Shown: positions 52,485 through 59,144 of the stretch, in pieces
Position numbering within the stretch: position 1 is the first letter of the stretch
Layout: every line of letters starts with the position of its first letter
NCBI RefSeq assembly: GCF_021531895.1
Contig: NZ_JAFBIX010000011.1
Span: forward strand, 35,418-99,417
DNA from: Faecalicatena contorta
GTDB lineage: Bacteria; Bacillota; Clostridia; Lachnospirales; Lachnospiraceae
DNA: 64,000 nt
Direction of reading: 5' to 3'
Translations under genes and position numbers: made by a program
Notes under the pieces: generated by a model
Databases searched by the model: none
Told to the model about the DNA's origin: nothing
Seen by the model: only the letters and a program-made list of their open reading frames with translations

Positions 52485-52514
52485 AAATGTGTTGTACCCA
52501 AATGAAAAATGCCC
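52485..52514 (+). repeat. Possible degenerate RAYT-element end
   Basis: The 30 bases from 52485 match the outer part of the left RAYT inverted repeat (56553-56582) at 25 of 30 positions, counted by eye: AAATGTG-TGTACC...AAATGCCC. No hairpin unit or transposase is attached. The match also overlaps the terminator at 52505, so it could be chance. Confidence 0.3.
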
Positions 52515-52535
52515 GCGGGTTTTGCAGGCATTTTT
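52505..52535. terminator. Terminator between the ABC operon and convergent sstT
   Basis: AAAAATGCC (52505-52513) / GGCATTTTT (52527-52535), usable in both directions. Confidence 0.75.
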
Positions 52536-52593
52536 GTATATTATTATGTATTTTGCTATTGAATCTGTCATCGGAAATCTACAGAAATAATTC

Positions 52594-53850
52594 TTATGCT
52601 TCCTCTGCGGATTTGGACTCAGCCAGTTTAGCGTAATATTCTGGGTGAAGTCTTCTGTCTCTGAATTCAGCAGCTGCTGTAAAGAGAACGTCTGTAGAAG
52701 AGTTAAGTCCTGTTTCGCAGGAATCCTGAATAACACCGATGATGAAACCAACACCTACAACCTGCATAGCTACTTCAGACGGGATTCCGAATAAGCTACA
52801 TGCCATAGGGATCAGTAACAGAGAACCACCTGCAACTCCGGAAGCTCCAGCTGCACTGAGTGCGGAAAGTACACAAAGGATAAGTGCGGTTCCAAAGTCT
52901 ACGCTGATTCCCATTGTGTGAGCAGCAGATAAAGCCATTACAGAGATGGTGATAGCTGCACCAGCCATGTTGATGGTTGCACCAAGTGGGATGGAGATGG
53001 AGTACTGTTCTTCATCCAATCCCAGTTCTTCACACAATTCCATGTTAACAGGAATGTTAGCTGCAGAACTACGTGTAAAGAATGCGGTGATGAAACTCTT
53101 TGTCAGACATTTGAATACAAGTGGGTATGGATTCTTTCTGATACAAAGGAATACGATGATTGGGTTCATTACTAATGCTACGAATGCCATACTTCCAACT
53201 AATACAAGAATCAGTCTTCCGTAAGATAACAGAGCACTCAGTCCGGATGTAGAGATAACATTAAAGATTAATCCCATGATACCGAATGGAGCAAAACTGA
53301 TGACCCATTTTACACCAGTAGAAATTGCTGCTGAAAAATCATCCAGCATTTTCTTGGTAGAATCAGAAGCTGCTTTTAAAGCTATACCGAAAATACAAGC
53401 CCATGCAAGAATACCGATGTAGTTCGCATTTACGATAGAGCCTACTGGGTTAGATACAACGTTCATTAACAGATTTTTTAATACTTCGCCTACACCGCTA
53501 GGAGGAGCCATATCTTCTCCGGCTGCTTCAGCCAGTGTTAAAGTTACTGGGAATAATTTACATGCAGCTACAGATACAAGTGCTGACATTACATTACCGA
53601 GCATGTAGAGCATTACGATGAATCCCATGTTGGTCTTCTGACCCTCTCCCATGTGTGCCAGAGAACTCATTACAAGGAAGAATACCAACAATGGAGCAAT
53701 GGCCTTTAATGCTCCAACAAACAGGTCTCCAAGAAGAGCAATGACAGTTACCTTAGGGATGACCAGTCCGAGAATAATACCGATAATAAGACCGCAGATA
53801 ATTCTCAGAACCAGACTGATGCTGTTCCATTTTTTAAATAGATTTTTCAT
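52594..53850 (-). CDS. sstT: Serine/threonine:Na+ symporter SstT
   Basis: 418-aa sodium:dicarboxylate symporter-family protein of the SstT type. Hydrophobic segments run throughout. SstT-like markers are the [12 protein letters not shown] loop (hairpin 1), [14 protein letters not shown] and the [14 protein letters not shown] substrate region. It is divergent from tdh-kbl, which break down threonine, so import and catabolism are side by side. No Shine-Dalgarno is near the start at 53850; a 9-codon frame ends in an ATGA overlap with it (53847-53876). Confidence 0.95.
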   Translation of the reverse strand: MKNLFKKWNSISLVLRIICGLIIGIILGLVIPKVTVIALLGDLFVGALKAIAPLLVFFLVMSSLAHMGEGQKTNMGFIVMLYMLGNVMSALVSVAACKLFPVTLTLAEAAGEDMAPPSGVGEVLKNLLMNVVSNPVGSIVNANYIGILAWACIFGIALKAASDSTKKMLDDFSAAISTGVKWVISFAPFGIMGLIFNVISTSGLSALLSYGRLILVLVGSMAFVALVMNPIIVFLCIRKNPYPLVFKCLTKSFITAFFTRSSAANIPVNMELCEELGLDEEQYSISIPLGATINMAGAAITISVMALSAAHTMGISVDFGTALILCVLSALSAAGASGVAGGSLLLIPMACSLFGIPSEVAMQVVGVGFIIGVIQDSCETGLNSSTDVLFTAAAEFRDRRLHPEYYAKLAESKSAEEA

Positions 53851-53876
53851 GTTGTTTTTCGCGGATACATTGACAT
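53847..53876 (-). CDS. Possible 9-codon upstream ORF coupled to sstT
   Basis: On the minus strand an ATG at 53876 opens MSMYPRKTT and stops in TGA overlapping the sstT ATG (ATGA). The start codons sit in the loop of a perfect 7-bp stem (TATCCGC 53881-53887 with GCGGATA 53861-53867). GAGAGGG lies upstream. The frame ends with two Thr codons just before a threonine transporter. Translation is unproven. Confidence 0.35.
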   Translation of the reverse strand: MSMYPRKTT

Positions 53877-54121
53877 TCTATATCCGCTTCCCTCTCTTTC
53901 TTTTGAATTTTGTTTCCCCACTTTTTGATGTTGACATAATGATTAAAAGAAATAGTGTGAATAGTGCTATCTCCCTTCCGCACAAATCTGCCAACACATT
54001 CAATATAAATTATAAATAATTGTATAGGATTTGTAAATATAGAAATTGTAAATATTGCCATAAAATGCGTATAAGAATGTGAAAAATTTGTCAAAATAAA
54101 CAAAAAAACTACAAAAATACA
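53877..54121. other. Divergent intergenic region between sstT and tdh
   Basis: AT-rich gap of which the right end holds the tdh promoter and the left end the sstT leader hairpin. No convincing sstT promoter or regulator site was recognised between. Confidence 0.5.
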
Positions 54122-54150
54122 TTGTGTATGAATTAGAGGAGTGATATAAT
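54122..54150 (+). promoter_or_regulatory. tdh-kbl promoter
   Basis: TTGTGT (54122-54127), 17-bp spacer, consensus TATAAT (54145-54150). A short hairpin CGTCT-GGGG-AGACG (54171-54184) lies in the leader just before the ribosome site GGGAGGG. Confidence 0.6.
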
Positions 54151-54206
54151 GGCAATATCAATGAAAACATCGTCTGGGGAGACGGTAGAAATGGGAGGGT
54201 AATAAA

Positions 54207-55268
54207 GTGAACGAAAGAAATGATGGAATGATGTGGGCTCTTGTCAAAGAGAAACCAGAAGAAGGATTGTGGATGAAGAGAGTGCCAATTCCAGAAGTTG
54301 GGCCGAATGATGTGAAGATTAAGATTCATAAAACGGCTATTTGTGGAACAGATGTACATATTTATCAATGGAATGACTGGGCACAGCATACGATTCCGGT
54401 AGGATTGACGGCAGGCCATGAGTATGTAGGTGAAGTTGTAGAAGTGGGTGCTGGAGTTCAGGGCTTTCATATTGGGGATCTGGTATCTGGAGAAGGACAC
54501 ATCACTTGTGGAAAATGTAGAAACTGTCTGGAAGGACACAAAGAGAATTGTAAAGATGCCAAGGGTGTTGGTGTAAACAGAAATGGTGCATTTGCTGAAT
54601 ATCTTGTAATTCCTTCTTCCAATGTATGGCCATGTAATCCAAACATTCCGGAAGAATTATATTCAATCTTTGATCCATTTGGAAATGCTACACATACAGC
54701 ACTTTCTTATGATATGTTGGGTGAAGATGTGTTGATTGCAGGTGCAGGCCCGATTGGATGTATGGCAGCAGCCATTGCAAAATTCTCTGGTGCAAGACAT
54801 GTAGTTGTTACAGATCTTAATCCATATCGTCTGGATCTTGCTAAAAAACTTGGGGCTACACGTACAGTTAATTTAAAAGAAGAAAAATTGCCGGACGTTA
54901 TGAAGGAAATCGGAATGACAGAAGGATTTGATGTAGGTCTTGAGATGTCTGGTTCACAGGCTGGTCTGCATGACATGATCCACAATATGAAGCACGGTGG
55001 TAATATTGCACTTCTTGGACTGCAGAGAACAGATGCAAAAGTGGATTTAGAGACCGTTATCTTTAATGGTTTGAATATCCGTGGAATTTACGGAAGAAAA
55101 GTATGGGATACATGGTATAAGATGTCTACAATGATTCAGGCAGGATTAGACATTACTCCGATCATCACACATCATTTTGATATCAAAGACTATGAAAAAG
55201 GATTTGAAGCAATGATTTCCGGTCAGTCTGGAAAGGTAATTCTTGACTGGGCACATGTAAATGATTAA
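54207..55268 (+). CDS. tdh: L-threonine 3-dehydrogenase
   Basis: 353-aa zinc alcohol dehydrogenase-family enzyme that oxidises threonine to 2-amino-3-oxobutyrate with NAD+. Catalytic zinc site: Cys in [15 protein letters not shown] and GHE; structural zinc Cys in [15 protein letters not shown]; Rossmann motif [10 protein letters not shown]. The GTG at 54207 has GGGAGGG at good spacing; ATGs at 54228 and 54231 are alternatives. Operon with kbl 39 bp downstream. Confidence 0.96.
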   Translation: MNERNDGMMWALVKEKPEEGLWMKRVPIPEVGPNDVKIKIHKTAICGTDVHIYQWNDWAQHTIPVGLTAGHEYVGEVVEVGAGVQGFHIGDLVSGEGHITCGKCRNCLEGHKENCKDAKGVGVNRNGAFAEYLVIPSSNVWPCNPNIPEELYSIFDPFGNATHTALSYDMLGEDVLIAGAGPIGCMAAAIAKFSGARHVVVTDLNPYRLDLAKKLGATRTVNLKEEKLPDVMKEIGMTEGFDVGLEMSGSQAGLHDMIHNMKHGGNIALLGLQRTDAKVDLETVIFNGLNIRGIYGRKVWDTWYKMSTMIQAGLDITPIITHHFDIKDYEKGFEAMISGQSGKVILDWAHVND

Positions 55269-55307
55269 TAACTATCATATAATTTTTAAGAAGGGACGAT
55301 TAAAAAA

Positions 55308-56504
55308 ATGGCACGTAAAGATGATATTTTAAGCATTTATACGAAAGAAGTTGAAGGAATAAAAGAAGCAGGTCTTTTTAAAGGTGAGGCTCCATTCGTT
55401 TCTCCACAGGGTGCAAGAGTAAAGATGGAGGATGGAAGAGAACTTCTTTGCATGTGTGCAAATAACTATCTCGGACTTGGTGATAATCCGCGTCTGATCG
55501 AAGCTGCAAAGAGAACTTATGATGAAAAAGGATATGGTGTTGCATCTGTTCGTTTCATCTGTGGAACACAGGATATCCACAAACAGCTGGAAAAGAAGAT
55601 ATCCAAGTTCCTTGGAACAGATGATACAATCCTTTATTCTTCTTGCTTTGATGCAAATGGAGGATTATTCGAGACAATTCTGACTGCAGAAGATGCAGTT
55701 ATCAGTGATGAATTGAATCACGCTTCTATTATTGATGGCGTACGACTTTGCAAAGCAAAACGTTTCCGTTACAAAAACAACAATATGGAAGACCTGGAAG
55801 CAAAATTAAAAGAAGCAGATGAAGCCGGCGCAAGAATCAAATTAATTGCTACGGATGGTGTATTCTCCATGGACGGTATCATTTGCAATCTGAAAGGTGT
55901 ATGTGACCTCGCAGATAAATACAATGCACTTGTAATGGTTGATGACAGCCACGCAGTTGGATTTGTAGGAAAGACAGGCCGTGGAACTGCAGAGTACTGT
56001 GGCGTACAGGGAAGAGTTGATATTATTACAGGAACATTAGGAAAAGCGCTCGGCGGAGCATCAGGTGGATACACATCCGGACGCAAAGAGATTATCGATC
56101 TCCTTCGTCAGAGAAGCCGCCCGTACCTGTTCTCCAACTCACTCGCTCCAGCAATCGTAGGCGCAAGTCTTGAATTGTTCGATATGTTAGATGAGAGCAC
56201 AGAACTTCGTGATCATCTGGAAGAAGTAACCGCATACTATCGTAAAGAACTGGTAGATAACGGCTTCGATATCATCCCAGGAACCCACCCATGCGTTCCG
56301 GTAATGCTGTATGATGAAAAGACAGCAGCAGAATTCGCAAAACGCATGATGGAAAAAGGTGTATACGTAGTAGCATTCTCCTACCCAGTAGTTCCAAAAG
56401 GAAAAGCAAGAATCCGTACACAAGTATGCGCAAGCCATACAAAAGAAGATATTGATTTCATCGTAAAATGCTTCAAAGAAGTAAGAGATGAGATGAAATT
56501 ATAG
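55308..56504 (+). CDS. kbl: Glycine C-acetyltransferase (2-amino-3-ketobutyrate CoA ligase)
   Basis: 398-aa PLP enzyme of the alpha-oxoamine synthase family that splits 2-amino-3-oxobutyrate with CoA into glycine and acetyl-Co[31 protein letters not shown] and the PLP-Lys motif [13 protein letters not shown] are present. With tdh it completes threonine-to-glycine conversion. The last codons are followed at once by the RAYT element. Confidence 0.97.
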   Translation: MARKDDILSIYTKEVEGIKEAGLFKGEAPFVSPQGARVKMEDGRELLCMCANNYLGLGDNPRLIEAAKRTYDEKGYGVASVRFICGTQDIHKQLEKKISKFLGTDDTILYSSCFDANGGLFETILTAEDAVISDELNHASIIDGVRLCKAKRFRYKNNNMEDLEAKLKEADEAGARIKLIATDGVFSMDGIICNLKGVCDLADKYNALVMVDDSHAVGFVGKTGRGTAEYCGVQGRVDIITGTLGKALGGASGGYTSGRKEIIDLLRQRSRPYLFSNSLAPAIVGASLELFDMLDESTELRDHLEEVTAYYRKELVDNGFDIIPGTHPCVPVMLYDEKTAAEFAKRMMEKGVYVVAFSYPVVPKGKARIRTQVCASHTKEDIDFIVKCFKEVRDEMKL

Positions 56505-56511
56505 TAAAAAA

Positions 56512-56544
56512 GGGACGTAGTATTTTTCATATTTACTACGTCCC
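56512..56544 (-). repeat. REP-like hairpin R4, left end of the RAYT element
   Basis: GGGACGTAGTA (56512-56522) pairs with TACTACGTCCC (56534-56544), followed by CCTTTT. By loop sequence it is inverted relative to R3 and R5. It may also terminate the tdh-kbl transcript, since it begins 8 bp after the kbl stop. Confidence 0.85.
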
Positions 56545-56552
56545 CTTTTAAC

Positions 56553-56588
56553 AAATGTGGTGTACCTAATCGACAAATGCCCTGTACC
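56553..56588 (+). repeat. Inner inverted repeat arm, left
   Basis: 36-bp arm starting AAATGTGGTGTACC and ending AAATGCCCTGTACC, complementary to 57381-57416 apart from one base (56573 region A/G). Confidence 0.9.
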
Positions 56589-56609
56589 CAGATGAAAGGG
56601 GTGACAGGA

Positions 56610-57377
56610 ATGCCCACCAGACGACGAAAGGAAAGTAGAACTGGTATTTATCACATAATTGTTCGAGGAATCAATCACGAAAAAATATTCCAACAGCAAC
56701 GAGAAAAGCTTTACTTCAAGTCTATTATTTCAAATTATCTACAGAAATATAAAGTAGAAGTCTATAGTTACTGTATTATGTCAAATCACGCCCATTTTAT
56801 CATCCGGGCAGAACTTCAGATCTTATCCTTATTTATGGCAGCAATATTGGCAGAATATGCATCATATTATAATTTTAAACATCACCGAAATGGACATGTA
56901 TTTCAGAACCGTTTTACAAGTGAGTGCATTGAAGATGAAAGATATTTTTGGACTTGCCTTCGTTATATTCATCTCAATCCGGTCAAAGCAAGAATGGTAA
57001 AAAAACCGGAAAAGTATAAATATAGCAGCATGGCGGAATATATGACAGGGATGTTGGGCTTGCTCCATGAAAATGCAATCGAGTTGTATGAACAAAAATT
57101 TTCATCGACAGAAGAATTCACAAAGTTTCATACAGAACAACAAATAGGAATATTCAAAGATATTTCCAGTGAAATAGAGCTTCAATACAGAGAAATAGCA
57201 TTGCTTTTGGCAAAAAACATGTTTCGGGAATATCAATTGCCGCTGTTGATGCAAGTTTTTGAAGAAAAGAAAATTCGTAAAGAATATATTCAGAGACTAA
57301 AAGAAATACTGAATATATCAATAAAAAAAGCAAACGAATTATGTACGACTACCATGAATTACGTAGAAAATGAGTAA
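56610..57377 (+). CDS. REP-associated tyrosine transposase (RAYT)
   Basis: 255-aa Y1 HUH-superfamily protein of the TnpA-REP type. The HUH metal motif is His60-Ala-His62 in MSNHAHFI. YNFKHHRNGHVFQNRF is a RAYT hallmark. The likely nucleophile is Tyr119 in LRYIHLNPVKA, in line with RAYTs of proteobacteria. A ~100-residue C-terminal extension ends in an HTH-like helix pair (KEILNISIKKANEL). Family members nick at REP hairpins and are usually single-copy and not self-mobile (established). The ATG at 56610 has a purine-rich AGGGG site upstream; the frame extends to 56577, but that lies inside the inverted repeat. All key residues are intact. Confidence 0.92.
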   Translation: MPTRRRKESRTGIYHIIVRGINHEKIFQQQREKLYFKSIISNYLQKYKVEVYSYCIMSNHAHFIIRAELQILSLFMAAILAEYASYYNFKHHRNGHVFQNRFTSECIEDERYFWTCLRYIHLNPVKARMVKKPEKYKYSSMAEYMTGMLGLLHENAIELYEQKFSSTEEFTKFHTEQQIGIFKDISSEIELQYREIALLLAKNMFREYQLPLLMQVFEEKKIRKEYIQRLKEILNISIKKANELCTTTMNYVENE

Positions 57378-57380
57378 AAA

Positions 57381-57416
57381 GGTACAGGGCATTTGCCGAT
57401 TAGGTACACCACATTT
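57381..57416 (-). repeat. Inner inverted repeat arm, right
   Basis: 36-bp arm starting GGTACAGGGCATTTG, 4 bp after the transposase stop, complementary to 56553-56588 with one mismatch. Confidence 0.9.
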
Positions 57417-57423
57417 ATTAAAT

Positions 57424-57458
57424 GGGGACGTAGTAAAATTAAAGAATACTACGTCCCC
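57424..57458 (+). repeat. REP-like hairpin R5, right end of the RAYT element
   Basis: GGGGACGTAGTA (57424-57435) pairs with TACTACGTCCCC (57447-57458), 11-nt loop. Two differences from R3 at 38562. It lies 37 bp before the start of the peptidase gene. Confidence 0.9.
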
Positions 57459-57495
57459 AAAATGTGTTATACTAAATTTTAAGGAGGAGATTGAA

Positions 57496-58893
57496 ATGGA
57501 CAGAGATAATGTATGGACCACATATAATGATGAGACTCTTGAGGAGCTCCATCGTATTAATGAATCTTACAAGTCTTGCCTGGATGAAGGCAAGACGGAG
57601 CGTGAATGTGTGAAGATAGCGGTGCGCATGGCACGTGAGAGGGGCTACCAGAGCCTTGAGGAGGCTATGGCTTCTGGACGTAAACTGCAGGCAGGCGACA
57701 AGGTCTACGCTGTGTGCATGGGCAAGAGCATCGCAATGTTCCAGATTGGAGAACAGCCGCTGGAGAATGGCTTGAACATTTTGGGAGCGCATATTGATTC
57801 GCCTCGTATCGATGTGAAGCAGAATCCGTTATATGAGAATGAAGAACTTGCTTACCTGGATACGCATTATTACGGAGGTATCAAGAAATACCAATGGGTA
57901 ACTATTCCGCTTGCACTTCACGGAGTTATTGCCAAAAAGGATGGAACAATTGTTGAGGTAAATATTGGAGAAAAAGAGGATGATCCGGTATTTGTAATTA
58001 CGGATCTGTTGGTTCATCTTGCAGCTCAGCAGATGGAGAAGAAGGCTAACGCAGTCATTGAAGGTGAGAAACTGGATCTGTTGTTTGGCAGCCAGCCGCT
58101 TGCGAAAAATCCAAATCTTGAAAAAGAGGAAAAGGATGCGGTGAAAGCTAATATTTTGAAGCTTCTGGAAGAATATTACGGAATGGAAGAAGAAGACTTT
58201 GTATCCGCAGAACTGGAAATCGTTCCGGCGGGCAGAGCAAGGGACTGTGGCATTGACAGAAGTATGGTCATGGCTTATGGACAGGATGATCGCGTGTGTG
58301 CATTTACCTCTCTTTTTGCAATGTTGGATGTAGAGCATGTGGATCGTACCGCATGTTGCATTTTGGTCGATAAAGAAGAGATCGGAAGTGTAGGAGCAAC
58401 GGGTATGCATTCTCGCTTTTTTGAAAATGTTGTTGCTGAACTGGTTGCCTTGACTGCTGGTGAGTCGGATCTGAAAGTGCGCAGAGCACTTCAGAATTCA
58501 AAAATGCTTTCGTCTGATGTAAGTGCTGCTTTTGATCCAATGTACGCAGAAGCCTTTGAAAAGAGAAGCACTGCTTTCTTCGGAAAAGGTCTGGTGTTCA
58601 ATAAATTCACCGGAAGTCGTGGAAAGAGCGGTTCCAACGATGCGAATGCAGAATATCTGGCACAGATCCGCAGGGCGATGGATGCACAGAATGTGGCATA
58701 CCAGTTCGCAGAATTAGGAAAAGTCGATGTCGGAGGCGGCGGAACCATCGCATATATCATGGCAAATTACGGTATGGAAGTTATCGACAGTGGTGTGGCA
58801 GTGTTAAGCATGCATGCCCCATGGGAAGTTACCAGTAAAGCAGATATCTACGAAGCATATAAAGGATACAAAGCATTTATTGAGGAAATCTAA
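57496..58893 (+). CDS. M18-family aminopeptidase
   Basis: 465-aa cytosolic metallo-aminopeptidase of the M18 family (ApeB/aspartyl aminopeptidase-like), forming dodecamers in relatives. The metal ligand His is in GAHIDSPRIDVKQNP, Glu-Glu in VDKEEIGSVGATGMHS, and the last His in LSMHAPWEVTSKADIYE. The ATG at 57496 has a strong AAGGAGGAG; the frame continues back through the RAYT end, but that part is not coding. The element therefore sits right against the 5' leader of this gene and may have displaced its promoter. Confidence 0.94.
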   Translation: MDRDNVWTTYNDETLEELHRINESYKSCLDEGKTERECVKIAVRMARERGYQSLEEAMASGRKLQAGDKVYAVCMGKSIAMFQIGEQPLENGLNILGAHIDSPRIDVKQNPLYENEELAYLDTHYYGGIKKYQWVTIPLALHGVIAKKDGTIVEVNIGEKEDDPVFVITDLLVHLAAQQMEKKANAVIEGEKLDLLFGSQPLAKNPNLEKEEKDAVKANILKLLEEYYGMEEEDFVSAELEIVPAGRARDCGIDRSMVMAYGQDDRVCAFTSLFAMLDVEHVDRTACCILVDKEEIGSVGATGMHSRFFENVVAELVALTAGESDLKVRRALQNSKMLSSDVSAAFDPMYAEAFEKRSTAFFGKGLVFNKFTGSRGKSGSNDANAEYLAQIRRAMDAQNVAYQFAELGKVDVGGGGTIAYIMANYGMEVIDSGVAVLSMHAPWEVTSKADIYEAYKGYKAFIEEI

Positions 58894-58979
58894 ATATTTG
58901 GGAAGATGAAGGAAATATTATACAGTTTTTTGAACATATTTCCTCACAAAATATGCAAATCAACAAGAAATGTAGTTTG

Positions 58980-59005
58980 TGGCTGCCGGGCATAATCGGC
59001 AGCCA
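58980..59005 (+). terminator. Terminator after the M18 peptidase gene
   Basis: TGGCTGCCG (58980-58988) / CGGCAGCCA (58997-59005), 8-nt loop, followed by TAAATTTTG; T-run weak. Confidence 0.65.
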
Positions 59006-59070
59006 TAAATTTTGTTCAAAATAACGAGAAAATAAGGCTTAATTTGTCACTTTGGTTTCCTTGAAAACTC

Positions 59071-59099
59071 TTGACGAATACTGGTAAAAACAGTAAAAT
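59071..59099 (+). promoter_or_regulatory. ppdK promoter
   Basis: TTGACG (59071-59076), 17-bp spacer, TAAAAT (59094-59099), 46 bp before the ATG. Confidence 0.7.
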
Positions 59100-59144
59100 A
59101 TTAGGTGCGACTTAGAAAAATTTAGTTTAGGAGGTCATGACAAA

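Larger units (their letters stand above)
56512..57458. mobile_element. RAYT element: single transposase gene between ~77-bp inverted repeats
   Basis: A 947-bp unit whose ends are inverted copies of each other. The left end (56512-56588) and right end (57381-57458) match over ~77 bases with a handful of differences. Each end has an outer hairpin built from GGGACGTAGTA/TACTACGTCCC and an inner 36-bp arm (56553-56588 / 57381-57416) with one mismatch. Between them is one RAYT gene. Flanks are A-rich, so no target duplication can be told. It lies between kbl and an M18 peptidase gene. Hairpins of the same family occur at 9914, 17828 and 38562. Confidence 0.85.

Noticed and set aside
52436..52636. 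66-aa open frame after the ABC transporter
   Set aside because: It spans a terminator and overlaps the 3' end of convergent sstT, with no family features.
53834..54103. 89-aa minus-strand frame upstream of sstT
   Set aside because: Runs into sstT in another frame, AT-rich low-complexity composition, no ribosome site. Only the short frame with the ATGA overlap is worth considering.
54149..54202. 17-codon leader-peptide frame (MAISMKTSSGETV...) before tdh, with GAGGAG upstream
   Set aside because: Its ATG lies inside the -10 box TATAATG of the predicted promoter, so the transcript would start after it.
56577..56609. Longer start of the RAYT protein
   Set aside because: It lies inside the inverted repeat arm; family members begin near MPTRRRKESRTGIYH.
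9914..57458. CRISPR interpretation of the recurring GGGAC...GTCCC repeats
   Set aside because: Copies are kilobases apart, lack spacers and a regular period, and there are no cas genes.
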